Below are positions 1 to 6,680 of a DNA stretch of 64,000 nt, piece after piece. Under the pieces are notes generated by a model. That model did no database searches and was not told the origin of the DNA. It was given only the letters and a program-made list of their open reading frames with translations. Source of the stretch: Clostridiales bacterium (GTDB lineage Bacteria > Bacillota > Clostridia > Oscillospirales > Oscillospiraceae). The stretch's first letter is position 1, and every line of letters starts with the position of its first letter. The stretch is from the NCBI GenBank assembly GCA_025757645.1, contig CP107216.1, forward strand, positions 1 through 64,000. Direction: 5' to 3'. Position numbers and translations under genes: made by a program.

Positions 1-432
1 CAGTATTGCGCGTCGTGTACTCGCCAAGCCACGCTCCATCGTCCGTCCACGTCCCGATATCCGCCCCAGGTAGGCCAGCCTTTTGCAGGCACTTCAATAC
101 CGGGGGCTTCCGGTTCGACGATGCGGATCGTCTCTTCGAGCACGGCCGCAAAGTCTCGGCCTTTGTTGCTGCTGAGCGCTCCGGGGACGTTTTCCCACAC
201 CATGTATCTCGGGCGAATAAGCTCTCCTGACCGGCCCAAGTTGTCTGTCATGTTCCCTCATCTCCTTTATCACTCTGATCTGCTCCATAAACAGGCCGCT
301 TCGCGCGCCTGCGAGACCGGCACGCTTGCCAGCGATGCTCAGGTCCTGACACGGGCTTCCGCCCGTCACGCACCACACCGGCTCGATGGTAGCGCCGTCG
401 ATTTTCGTGATGTCGCCGATGTGCTGCATCAT
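1..432 (-). pseudogene. C5-cytosine DNA methyltransferase, frameshifted and cut by window edge
   Basis: Phage-type 5-methylcytosine DNA methyltransferase. Read leftwards from ATG at 432, the protein shows the motif IV loop GGSPCQDLSIAGKRAGLAG with the catalytic Cys, then GLFMEQIRVIKEMRE. Near 230-240 the frame changes: the family sequence resumes in another frame with PRYMVWENVPGALSSNKG, the motif VI ENV region, and runs off base 1. One surplus base in a G/C run around 228-235 would account for this. The N-terminal SAM-binding motif I is not present before the PCQ loop, so the gene may also be a short variant or 5'-truncated. The start overlaps the preceding stop as ATGA, so it is the last visible gene of a phage operon. 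A sequencing error is the alternative to a true pseudogene. Confidence 0.72.
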
Positions 433-788
433 GTCTCGCCTCCATACTCCGGCCACACTGCGCGGATCTTATCTTCGTTCGCGGTTGTGATTCCGTTCGC
501 CCAGCAGTTTGCTGTTGATACAGACACACCAAGCATTTTTGCCGCTGCCGTCTGCGTGATACCGTTTTCCCGCAAAAACGCGCCGAAAGCGGTGTCACGC
601 GATTTTCTGCGCCGTCTGTCGCTGTAGTACGCAGACAGCTTTTCGTAGTTCGCCGCGCGGTATTTGCGCATATATGCATTGCTCGCTTCGCGGTTATTGC
701 GCTTGTTTTGCAGGATGCGGTCGCGGTGCTGCGCGTAGTACGCCCGATTGTATGCGTTATGTATATGGCGCTGTTCTTCCGTCATCAT
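429..788 (-). CDS. Small phage protein with C-terminal helix-turn-helix
   Basis: About 119 residues. The first half is basic and rich in Tyr/Arg/Asn (AYNRAYYAQHRDRILQNKR), as in phage HNH-associated or DNA-binding small proteins. The C-terminal part, GITQTAAAKMLGVSVSTANCWANG, has the spacing of a helix-turn-helix, so DNA binding is inferred. The start chosen is the ATGATG at 788, which overlaps the stop of the upstream gene; an upstream in-frame start would run back into that gene. Its stop overlaps the methyltransferase start. A role in late-gene control or in guiding the neighbouring methylase is possible but not shown. Confidence 0.65.
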   Translation of the reverse strand: MMTEEQRHIHNAYNRAYYAQHRDRILQNKRNNREASNAYMRKYRAANYEKLSAYYSDRRRRKSRDTAFGAFLRENGITQTAAAKMLGVSVSTANCWANGITTANEDKIRAVWPEYGGET

Positions 789-940
789 GCCACCCCCAGC
801 GCCGCGAAGATCACGTGAAACAGCCATCCCATCAAGCATCCTCCCGCGAGGAAGCTCGCACAGACGATGCCGTCCTCGATGCCCCAGACGATGTAGCGGC
901 GCGCCTTTGCCCGCGCGCGCGGGTCGCCGAATACCTTCAT
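785..940 (-). CDS. 51-residue single-pass membrane protein of the phage operon
   Basis: A short basic N-terminus (MKVFGDPRARAKARRY) precedes one hydrophobic stretch, roughly residues 19-49, ending in WLFHVIFAALGVA, so a single membrane segment is likely. The ATG at 940 follows GGAGGGGC at proper spacing and overlaps the stop of the octapeptide-repeat gene; its own stop overlaps the next start. I do not recognise the family. The tight coupling on both sides is the main reason to call it a gene. Confidence 0.6.
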   Translation of the reverse strand: MKVFGDPRARAKARRYIVWGIEDGIVCASFLAGGCLMGWLFHVIFAALGVA

Positions 941-1860
941 GCTGCCCCTCCGTTTCTGCGCTTGGCCAGCGCCTTTCCGTACAAGCCGCATTCTTCCAGC
1001 GGAACCTCCCGAATCACTTTGCAAGACGGTGCACGAACTTTTCCAGAGCCATACTTCGGGACAACGACCGTGTTCATGTCCACTTCAACTTCAAGGATTG
1101 CGAGATCAGGCCAACAACTCCCGTATGCCAAGCACCAACTGAGATAGGCCATGTGGATGCCGTTCCCACAATCTTCGTTCGGGTCAGTGCAAAAGCCGTC
1201 TGCCACAACTGATTTTCCGATCGTATACATAAAATCTGAATCCCGGTCCGACCGGTATAGCCCGTCGCGTTTCCTAACCGCCTTAAACAGTTTCGCTTTG
1301 CCGTTGCTGTTCTCAATGCCGTAAAAATCGACATATTCGTCAATGGAACACGGATCTCGCACAATGCGTGCATTGCCGGATGTCTTAATTTTAGATGTAT
1401 CGCTCTTTGGGCTGATTTGACTGTTCCCCCATGCCACGACGGAGCTGTTCCCCCGCGCCTCGACGGAGCTGTTCCCCCACGCCTCGACGGAGCTGTTCCC
1501 CCGCGCCACGACGGAGCTGTTATCCCATGCCACGACGGAACTGTTCCCCCATGCCACGACGAAGCTGTTCCCCCGCGCCACGACGGAGCTGTTCCCCCGC
1601 GCCTCGACGGAGCTGTTCCCCCATGCCACGACGGAGCTGTTATCCAATGCCACGACGGAGCCGTTATCCCATGCCACGACGGAGCTGTTCCCCCGCGCCA
1701 TGACGGAGCTGTTCCCCCATGCCTCGACGGAAGCAAAATCATATTTCCGCCTTACGATAGCCTTATCATACGGCGTACCGAATTTGATGTAGATTCTTCC
1801 GTGGTAGTCGTGCGGCAGATTGTCAAGCTGCTGCTGCGACGTGACTGTGATTTCGTTCAT
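937..1860 (-). CDS. Phage octapeptide-repeat (beta-helix-like) protein
   Basis: 307 residues in three parts. Residues 1-44 form a head that includes QQLDNLPHDYHGRIYIKFG. Residues 45-148 are thirteen consecutive eight-residue repeats of the form V(V/E)A(W/R)(G/D)NSS, a pattern that suggests a stacked parallel beta-helix. Residues 149-307 form a globular C-terminal domain with SDFMYTIGKSVVADGFCTDP and GNGIHMAYLSWCLAYG, which I recognise from phage repeat proteins of unknown function (DUF7666-like, from memory). AAAGGGGAAAC lies before the ATG. It heads the overlapping block 937/785/429/1. Tip or decoration protein, or ligand-binding accessory protein, are guesses. Copy number should vary by replication slippage. 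Confidence 0.75.
   Translation of the reverse strand: MNEITVTSQQQLDNLPHDYHGRIYIKFGTPYDKAIVRRKYDFASVEAWGNSSVMARGNSSVVAWDNGSVVALDNSSVVAWGNSSVEARGNSSVVARGNSFVVAWGNSSVVAWDNSSVVARGNSSVEAWGNSSVEARGNSSVVAWGNSQISPKSDTSKIKTSGNARIVRDPCSIDEYVDFYGIENSNGKAKLFKAVRKRDGLYRSDRDSDFMYTIGKSVVADGFCTDPNEDCGNGIHMAYLSWCLAYGSCWPDLAILEVEVDMNTVVVPKYGSGKVRAPSCKVIREVPLEECGLYGKALAKRRNGGAA
1417..1728. repeat. 24-bp in-frame tandem repeats, 13 units
   Basis: Unit on the plus strand is approximately GACGGAGCTGTTCCCCCATG plus four bases. Units differ at a few positions only (Trp/Arg, Gly/Asp, Val/Glu codons), so neighbouring units are more alike than selection on protein alone would need. The array lies wholly inside the octapeptide-repeat gene and stays in frame. 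Confidence 0.95.
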
Positions 1861-1882
1861 GTTGTTTCCCCTTTCTCACCGT

Positions 1883-2113
1883 TTACTGATACCTGATCGC
1901 CGCGCGGAGGTCGGCGATCGGAATGTCAAGCCCTCGCCCGAGCGTGAGCAGGTCGCCGACTGGCATGCGGTCGATGTCCCGCAGGCGCTTCGCCGCCGTA
2001 TCGCGGCAGCAGCCGAGCAGATCCTCCGGCTTCGTGCCGTGCAGCCGGAGCTGCCCATAAAGCAGCGCCTGCAGCTGATCGTAGCGGCTGGTGCGCCGTT
2101 TCAGCTTCGGCAT
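1883..2113 (-). CDS. Small phage regulator-like protein
   Basis: 76 residues. The order of helices in RRTSRYDQLQALLYGQLRLHG, then KPEDLLGCCRDTAAKRLRDI, then VGDLLTLGRGLDIPIADLRAAI resembles a compact Cro/C1-type helix-turn-helix, and similar short proteins are common in clostridial prophages. Start ATG overlaps the TAA stop of the upstream gene (TAATG), so translation is coupled. No catalytic motif. Ends 22 bp before the octapeptide-repeat gene. DNA binding is inferred from shape only. Confidence 0.6.
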   Translation of the reverse strand: MPKLKRRTSRYDQLQALLYGQLRLHGTKPEDLLGCCRDTAAKRLRDIDRMPVGDLLTLGRGLDIPIADLRAAIRYQ

Positions 2114-2355
2114 TACGTGTCACCTCCGTTATCGCAGAGCATCTCGTCGAGGTTGTCCATCGTCACGCCGAGGGCGGCAAGCTCACGGCCTTTCTTCTGA
2201 TACCAACGGAGCTGGTACAGATACTGCTTGCGGCGGGTACGCGCGTACTCGTAGCGCTTAGCGAGCCGGACATACTCGTCCGCTCTCAGATGCGCGATCT
2301 CCGCCTCAATGGCGGCGTCCGCTTCGTTTGTTGCGACGGTGCGTTCTTTCTCCAT
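2113..2355 (-). CDS. Hypothetical phage protein, first gene of leftward operon
   Basis: 80 residues, charged and mostly helical (EIAHLRADEYVRLAKRYEYA then RRKQYLYQLRWYQKKGRELA). I do not recognise the family; the run of Arg/Lys/Tyr suggests a nucleic-acid-associated or coiled-coil protein. AAAGGAG lies nine bases before the ATG. It follows the repeat-rich region 2430-2527, which is therefore a candidate site for control of the whole leftward operon. Confidence 0.6.
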   Translation of the reverse strand: MEKERTVATNEADAAIEAEIAHLRADEYVRLAKRYEYARTRRKQYLYQLRWYQKKGRELAALGVTMDNLDEMLCDNGGDT

Positions 2356-2429
2356 GATGATTCTCCTTTGTCAAAAATTCGTTTCTGGGATGTGCGCCGC
2401 GGCGCTCGCGCCCGCGCGCAACCCCCTAG

Positions 2430-2527
2430 CCTTAACTAAACCTCTTCTTGCCTTTCCTAAACCTTAACTAAACCTCTTCTATACTGTGGTTCCATTCTGG
2501 TTCCAGATTGGTTCCATTCTGGTTCCA
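2430..2527. repeat. Two pairs of direct repeats (iteron-like) in intergenic DNA
   Basis: CCTTAACTAAACCTCTTCT occurs at 2430-2448 and 2462-2480, 32 bp apart. GGTTCCATTCTGGTTCCA occurs at 2489-2506 and 2510-2527, 21 bp apart and so on one face of the helix. They sit between the leftward phage operon and the rightward YHYH gene. Repeats of this size and phasing are typical of repressor or replication-initiator binding sites; which one applies is not shown by sequence. Confidence 0.8.
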
Positions 2528-2615
2528 TGGGTGAAAAGTGCTATGGTCTCGCGCAATCGTCGCCCTTGCAATGCTTGGAATTTTGTGCTAATCTTGCGGT
2601 AAAAGGGATGATGCG

Positions 2616-3092
2616 ATGAAAAGATTTCTTGCGTTTGTGTTCGCGTTTTTGCTCCTGCTCTCTCCTGCTGTGCTGGCACACAGCGGGAGGACAGACGCAA
2701 ACGGTGGGCACTATGACCGGGCAACTGGGGAATACCACTACCACCACGGTTATCCGGCACATCAGCACTACGACATGGACGGCGACGGGGTTGTTGACTG
2801 CCCGTACAACTTTGACGACCAGACCGGCCGCAACAGCGGCGGGCCAAGCACAAAACAACGGGCGACACCAGCGCCGGCGGCAAAGCCGACACAAACACCG
2901 CGGCCAACGCCAACACCGAAACCGAAAGAAACAAAAACGTCAAACACCGGGGCAATGATCGCCCTGGGCGTTGCTGCGGTTCCAATCGGTGCAATCACGC
3001 TTGCGGCCGTTTGTTGGCCTGTGTCAGCACTCGTGCATGCAATCGTAGACAGGCACTCCGGCAAGGGCAAGAAGGGCGGAGACGGCAAATAA
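2616..3092 (+). CDS. YHYH-domain secreted/anchored protein
   Basis: 158 residues. Residues 1-21 are a signal peptide (MKRFLAFVFAFLLLLSPAVLA). The mature N-terminus HSGRTDANGGHYDRATGEYH runs into YHHGYPAHQH, the histidine-rich YHYH signature, followed by DMDGDGVVDCPYNF, which resembles a calcium-type aspartate loop. Residues about 90-112 are a Pro/Thr/Lys linker, then a hydrophobic segment (GAMIALGVAAVPIGAITLAA) and a basic tail, so the protein should be held in the membrane with the His domain outside. Metal binding is inferred from the histidines. Rightward, separate from the leftward operon; AAAGGGATG precedes the start. Confidence 0.72.
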   Translation: MKRFLAFVFAFLLLLSPAVLAHSGRTDANGGHYDRATGEYHYHHGYPAHQHYDMDGDGVVDCPYNFDDQTGRNSGGPSTKQRATPAPAAKPTQTPRPTPTPKPKETKTSNTGAMIALGVAAVPIGAITLAAVCWPVSALVHAIVDRHSGKGKKGGDGK

Positions 3093-3099
3093 AGCCGCC

Positions 3100-3234
3100 T
3101 CACGCGCCTTTGCGCTCCAGCGCCATCGCCAAGCCTTCCGTAAAGGCACAGAGCTGCGCTTTCTGCATATCGTCCATGTTCTGCATCGCGGCCGCCAGCC
3201 GCTTGATGGTTTTCTGCTCGTTATTCGTCAGCAT
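3100..3234 (-). CDS. 44-residue phage protein
   Basis: Begins MLTNNEQKTIKRLAAAMQNM and continues as a charged amphipathic helix. GAGGAGGTGACA lies at ideal spacing before the ATG at 3234, and the leftward promoter at 3286-3314 reads straight into it, so it is the first gene left of the control switch. Short proteins of this type sit next to the repressor in many Firmicutes prophages. Function unknown. Confidence 0.65.
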   Translation of the reverse strand: MLTNNEQKTIKRLAAAMQNMDDMQKAQLCAFTEGLAMALERKGA

Positions 3235-3285
3235 TTTTGTCACCTCCTCGCACTTTGTGAGTTCGCAGCTTCACGCTGCGAGTTT

Positions 3286-3362
3286 ATAATATCGCTCCGC
3301 GAGCATTTTGTCAATAGTTTTTCATTAAAAATATTGACAGCGCGACATTATTGCGGTATTAT
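3286..3362. promoter_or_regulatory. Divergent promoters of the phage control switch
   Basis: Rightward: TTGACA at 3334-3339, 17-bp spacer, TATTAT at 3357-3362, driving the XRE gene. Leftward: TTGACA complementary to 3309-3314, 17-bp spacer, TATTAT complementary to 3286-3291, driving the 44-residue gene. The two -35 boxes are 19 bp apart. An inverted repeat CGCAGC-n5-GCTGCG at about 3264-3280 lies in the leftward 5' region and could be an operator. Confidence 0.8.
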
Positions 3363-3384
3363 ACTCGCACAGGGAGGTGACAAT

Positions 3385-3768
3385 ATGCACAATAGAATTC
3401 GTGAAGTCCGAAAGGCGCTGCATATGACGCAGGCAGACTTTGGCGCAAAGATTGGTGTACGCGGAAACACGGTCACAGGGTATGAAAACGGTCAGCGCGC
3501 GCCGTCTGATGCTGTAATCGTCTCCATCTGCCGCGAGTTTCATGTTGACGAACATTGGCTGCGTACCGGCGAGGGCGAGATGTTCGTGCAGATCGCGCGT
3601 GACCAGGAGATCATGCGCTTTGTCGGCGACGTCATGCAGGACGAGGACGACAATTTCCGACGGCGGTTTCTGCTGGCGCTGGCGCGTCTGCCGGAAGAGC
3701 GGTGGAAAGACATCGAAGACTTTGCGCAGCAAATCACCGCAGAAAACAAGAAAGAGGAGCAGGATTGA
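3385..3768 (+). CDS. XRE-family repressor (CI-like)
   Basis: 127 residues. Residues 1-60 are a classic Cro/CI helix-turn-helix (MTQADFGAKIGVRGNTVTGY then ENGQRAPSDAVI), followed by the clostridial-prophage motif HVDEHWLRTGEGEMF. The C-terminal half is acidic and helical and probably mediates dimerisation; no peptidase (LexA-type) Ser-Lys dyad is visible. GGGAGGTGACAAT before the ATG at 3385 fixes the start; frames upstream of it precede the -10 box. It should repress the leftward promoter it faces and keep the element quiescent. Confidence 0.85.
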   Translation: MHNRIREVRKALHMTQADFGAKIGVRGNTVTGYENGQRAPSDAVIVSICREFHVDEHWLRTGEGEMFVQIARDQEIMRFVGDVMQDEDDNFRRRFLLALARLPEERWKDIEDFAQQITAENKKEEQD

Positions 3769-3789
3769 TGTCCTGCTCCTCTTTCTTTT
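3751..3789 (+). terminator. Terminator of the XRE repressor gene
   Basis: Perfect 14-bp stem AAAGAGGAGCAGGA / TCCTGCTCCTCTTT with a 6-nt loop that contains the stop codon of the repressor, then a T-rich tail. Confidence 0.9.
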
Positions 3790-3803
3790 CCTGTTTACTT
3801 TTG

Positions 3804-3917
3804 TTACGTTGCTGCACGTAGAAATTCCAGCGTCAGCACCATCGTCCGCGTGTCCGCGAGGATCAGCAGCCGCTCGATTTCCGCCCGTAAGTACGCCGCC
3901 CATTGCTCATCTGTCAT
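3804..3917 (-). CDS. 37-residue protein coupled to a second XRE gene
   Basis: MTDEQWAAYLRAEIERLLIL then a short helical tail. GGAGGGAGAACC precedes the ATG at 3917, which lies inside the end of the upstream XRE gene (11-nt overlap), so the two are translationally coupled. Amphipathic and short; could be an antirepressor or partner peptide, but nothing in the sequence proves it. Confidence 0.5.
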   Translation of the reverse strand: MTDEQWAAYLRAEIERLLILADTRTMVLTLEFLRAAT

Positions 3918-4107
3918 GGTTCTCCCTCCATAGTTCTTCTACTGTCGCGTCCAGCGCCCGCGCGATCCGCATCGCAAGGTATACGTTGGGCGCGCTTTCT
4001 CCGCGTTCGATTGCCCCTAGTGTGCTATGGCTGCACCCCACTTTCTGCGCAAGCCAGCGCTGACTTACGCCCTTGTATAATCTATAGTAACGCACGTTGT
4101 TCCGCAT
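3907..4107 (-). CDS. Small XRE-family regulator (Cro-like)
   Basis: 66 residues that are essentially one helix-turn-helix: RLYKGVSQRWLAQKVGCSHS, then GAIERGESAP and ARALDATVEELW. The length fits a stand-alone Cro-type or plasmid/ICE control protein. It is transcribed towards the repressor gene and away from the membrane protein/integrase pair, so it may control the divergent region at 4108-4290. The SD is weak (AAGGTAG). Confidence 0.75.
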   Translation of the reverse strand: MRNNVRYYRLYKGVSQRWLAQKVGCSHSTLGAIERGESAPNVYLAMRIARALDATVEELWRENHDR

Positions 4108-4290
4108 ATTGGCACTACCTTACCACATTTTTGCGGCTGCGTGTCGTTTTTGGCCGGTATTCCGGCCGGAAAATTTCCGTTTTCGGGGATTTTGTTGCAG
4201 AAAGCGGAAAGCTGTGCTATCTTGATGGTGCAGGCCGCTTGTGGTATTGTGGCGCAGGCGGAAAACAATATGCAAAAAGGGGGAAGCGTT

Positions 4291-4656
4291 GTGAATTATC
4301 AGAATGCCACGCCGGAAATACAGCGAAAACGGGTGTCAAGGAAGGCGGTAATTGTTTTGCTGGCAGCCGTGTGCATTGTTCTGGCCGCGCTGCTAGCCCT
4401 GCAAACAATGCGACTGCAGCGGGAGCGGGAGCGGTTTGCCGCCGCCGAGGCAACGGTTGACCGGGCGCAGGAATTGCTTGACCTTGCGGACAGCGATTTA
4501 GAGCACTATTGTTCGACGGCCCGGGAATACTACGCGGAAAAGAATCATCCTGTTTTTACAGAAATTGAGCCACAGGACTATTCCGAGATGTTTGCCGCAT
4601 ATAGAGAATGGCACCCGGTGCCGGACGCGCTGATAGGTGGTGATAACACGCGATGA
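4291..4656 (+). CDS. Single-pass membrane coiled-coil protein upstream of integrase
   Basis: 121 residues from GTG at 4291, chosen because AAGGGGGAAG lies seven bases upstream; an in-frame ATG at 4270 is also possible. Residues about 18-38 (AVIVLLAAVCIVLAALLA) form one membrane segment with basic residues before it, so the C-terminus is probably outside. Then a coiled-coil (LQRERERFAAAEATVDRAQE) and an acidic/aromatic end. Family not recognised. Its stop overlaps the integrase ATG (ATGA), so the two are made together. Confidence 0.6.
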   Translation: MNYQNATPEIQRKRVSRKAVIVLLAAVCIVLAALLALQTMRLQRERERFAAAEATVDRAQELLDLADSDLEHYCSTAREYYAEKNHPVFTEIEPQDYSEMFAAYREWHPVPDALIGGDNTR

Positions 4657-5669
4657 AAGTACCCGAGCCGCGGAAGCTCAAAAGCGGGACGTGGTTTATC
4701 CAGATGCGCCTCGGCGGAGAGAGCGTGCCGGTGTCGGCGGCAACACGGACGGAGTGCATCCGGCAGGCGGAAAAGATCAAGGCGGACTACCGCAACGGGA
4801 AGAGGCCGCAACCGGCAAGCGCGTGTGTCACGCTGCGCAGCGCGATCGAGCAGTACATACAGGTGCGAGAAAACGTGAAATCCCCGGAGACGATTCGGGG
4901 GTATTATGTGATCCTGAGCAAACGGTTTCAGGGCTACATGGACACGGACATCCGAAAAATCCAATATCAGCGCATGATTAACGACGAGGCAGCGAAGGTC
5001 GCAACAAAGACGCTGTACAATGCTTGGGGGTTAGTGTCGTCATCCATTCAAGCGGCCGGAATGGCAAGGCCGAACGTGTCGTTGCCTGAAAAGCAAACTC
5101 CGGTTCACAACTTTCTGACATACGACCAAATTCTAATTTTCGTGGATGCGATTCGGGGAACTGACGTCGAAATTCCGGCGCTGCTGGCGCTGCACAGTTT
5201 GCGCCGGTCGGAGATATGCGCGCTGGACTGGGCGCAACTGAAAGACCATACGATCACGGTCGCCGGTGCCGTCGTGTACGACAAGAACAACAAGCGCATA
5301 TACAAAGAGACGAATAAGAACGCAACATCACGGCGTACCGTGCCGATCATGATACCACGGCTGCAGGAGCTTGTAGATCAGGCAGATGGCGGCAATAACG
5401 GGCGGGTCGTCACGACAGCGCCGGGCGCTATTTGCCGCCGTGTTAACCGCGTGTGTCGCAATTCCGGCTTGCCGGAGATCGGCGTGCACGGACTACGGCA
5501 CAGCTTCGCGTCACTATGCTATCATCTGCAAGTGCCGATGATGATAACCATGCGTCTGGGCGGTTGGAAAAACGACAAGGTTGTGCGCGAGATCTATACG
5601 CACCTTGCGGATGCGGACATAGCGCAGCAGGTGGACGGGATTCGCAATTTCTTTTCGCAAAAATGCTAA
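4653..5669 (+). CDS. Tyrosine site-specific integrase
   Basis: 338 residues, normal size for phage/ICE integrases. N-terminal arm-binding part, SAM-like core-binding domain about residues 55-150 (LRSAIEQYIQVRENVKSPET), catalytic domain from about 160. Catalytic residues visible: Arg in HSLRRSEICALDWAQL, His-x-x-Arg in GVHGLRHSFASLCYHL, His/Trp position in RLGGWKND, and the nucleophile Tyr in IYTHLADADIAQQ. It ends 57 bp from the tRNA 3' end that should be its attachment site, the usual arrangement. The stop is at the end of HFFSQKC-like tail. It should carry out integration and, with an excisionase not identified here, excision. Confidence 0.93.
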   Translation: MKVPEPRKLKSGTWFIQMRLGGESVPVSAATRTECIRQAEKIKADYRNGKRPQPASACVTLRSAIEQYIQVRENVKSPETIRGYYVILSKRFQGYMDTDIRKIQYQRMINDEAAKVATKTLYNAWGLVSSSIQAAGMARPNVSLPEKQTPVHNFLTYDQILIFVDAIRGTDVEIPALLALHSLRRSEICALDWAQLKDHTITVAGAVVYDKNNKRIYKETNKNATSRRTVPIMIPRLQELVDQADGGNNGRVVTTAPGAICRRVNRVCRNSGLPEIGVHGLRHSFASLCYHLQVPMMITMRLGGWKNDKVVREIYTHLADADIAQQVDGIRNFFSQKC

Positions 5670-5682
5670 CAAAAATGCTAAC
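5659..5682. repeat. 12-bp tandem direct repeat next to integrase stop
   Basis: AAAAATGCTAAC twice in a row at 5659-5670 and 5671-5682, overlapping the integrase stop codon. The place, between integrase gene and core attachment site, fits arm-type integrase binding sites. Confidence 0.75.
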
Positions 5683-5726
5683 GAAAATTGAAAAGCACTG
5701 CATTTTCAACGGGTTTACGTCAATAT

Positions 5727-5757
5727 CTCCGGGGTTCGAATCCCCGCTGGAGCACCA
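5727..5757 (+). other. Attachment site: 3' end of a tRNA (T arm and acceptor strand)
   Basis: CGGGG-TTCGAAT-CCCCG is a perfect T arm and CTGGAGC-A-CCA the 3' acceptor strand with encoded CCA. No complete tRNA body precedes it: the bases upstream are the integrase tail, and the pairing 5' strand GCTCCAG is absent. This is what remains at one end after integration into a tRNA gene; the full tRNA should lie at the other end, left of the window. The isotype cannot be told from this half. Confidence 0.8.
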
Positions 5758-6082
5758 AAAAAATTCTCTCGCCTTTCGGCGGGAGAATTTTTTTCCGGCT
5801 GCTCCCGGAGAGTCGAAGTTCATCCCCGATAGGGGAAATCCCCGCTGGAGCACCAAAAAAATTCTCTCGCCTTTCGGCGGGAGAATTTTTTTCCGGCTGC
5901 TCCCGGGGAGTCGAAGTTCATCCCCGATAGGGGAAATCCCCGCTGGAGCACCAAAAAATCTCCTCGCCTTTTGGCGGGGAGATTTTTTTCCGGTCGCTCC
6001 CGGGGAGTCGAAGTTTATCCCCGATAGGGGAAATCCCCGCTGGAGCACCAAAAAAATTCTCTCGCCTTTCGGCGGGGAGATT
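5746..6082 (+). repeat. Four ~98 bp tandem units: tRNA-like 3' end plus terminator
   Basis: GCTGGAGCACCA recurs at 5746, 5844, 5942 and 6039 (spacing 98, 98, 97). Each is followed by an A-tract and a strong terminator hairpin with the form (A)TTCTCTCGCC-TTTC-GGCGGGAGAA(T) at 5763-5788, 5861-5886, 5958-5983 and about 6056-6082; the third has different stem bases that still pair. Between copies lies GCTCCCGGGGAGTCGAAGTT then CATCCCCGATAGGGGAAATC. In units 5801-5855, 5899-5953 and 5996-6050 the 5' GCTCC pairs with the 3' GGAGC, so each 55-nt stretch can be drawn as a minimal tRNA-like fold ending CCA. Hairpins also face the leftward DUF4279 gene and should stop it. Confidence 0.85.
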
Positions 6083-6093
6083 TTTTCTGGCTG

Positions 6094-6582
6094 CTATACT
6101 GCGCTATCGCCATTGTCCGGCTCTGCGCGCACATAATCATTATCTACAATGATATCCACGCTCGCGCTGAGCCGGCAGGCATCCTGCAGAAAATACGGGT
6201 TTAGCCGAATGGACGGATATTCTCCGTCCTGATGCACCACAGCATAAATCGTCAAGAGCGCCGTACACGGCTGAAACTGCTCCAGGACCTGACGCAGTGC
6301 CCGCTCGTGTTCTGCGATAAAAGTATGCATCGCCCGCTGGACGACGTCACCATCAAAAGTATCGGTCTTGTCAAACGTGATCGTCCAGTATCCCGGGTTC
6401 TGCGTGCCCGCATATGCATTCCACCGGCACGCCCGCTGCCGTTTGGCCTCTGTCGGCTGCACACCAAGGATGGAAGAAACCGTGTCGATTGGGAAATCCA
6501 CATCAAAGCAGAGGCTGAGCTCGCCCCAGACCGTAGGCGGCAGCGGCGGCGAAAAGCAGAGATCGTATTCTTCCACGCGCAT
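6094..6582 (-). CDS. DUF4279 domain protein
   Basis: 162 residues. The pattern SLCFDVDFPIDTVSSILGVQ PTEAKR at the N-terminus, a WT(I)TFDKTDTFDG turn and long helix VVQRAMHTFIAEHERALRQV, ending in ASVDIIVDNDYV, matches the ferredoxin-like DUF4279 family, whose function is unknown but which is frequent in accessory regions and next to toxin/immunity genes. Transcribed leftwards into the tandem terminators. Codon use and GC are lower than the core genes to the right. Start at 6582; SD weak. Confidence 0.75.
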   Translation of the reverse strand: MRVEEYDLCFSPPLPPTVWGELSLCFDVDFPIDTVSSILGVQPTEAKRQRACRWNAYAGTQNPGYWTITFDKTDTFDGDVVQRAMHTFIAEHERALRQVLEQFQPCTALLTIYAVVHQDGEYPSIRLNPYFLQDACRLSASVDIIVDNDYVRAEPDNGDSAV

Positions 6583-6680
6583 TTGTCACCTCACCAAATC
6601 CATTCGATGGCCCTATCATAACACACATCCGCACATGCAGCAACACGCCGACGCGCGCACCCCCCGGCGTGTTGGCGCAG

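Noticed and set aside
1417..1728. CRISPR array
   Set aside because: The 24-bp units follow each other with no unique spacers and encode an in-frame octapeptide; no cas genes nearby.
3093..3240. Continuation of the YHYH gene region as non-coding
   Set aside because: The opposite strand holds a 44-codon frame with a strong SD and promoter, so it is listed as a gene.
5683..5757. Complete tRNA gene
   Set aside because: T arm and acceptor 3' strand are fine, but no matching 5' acceptor strand, D arm or anticodon arm can be found upstream.
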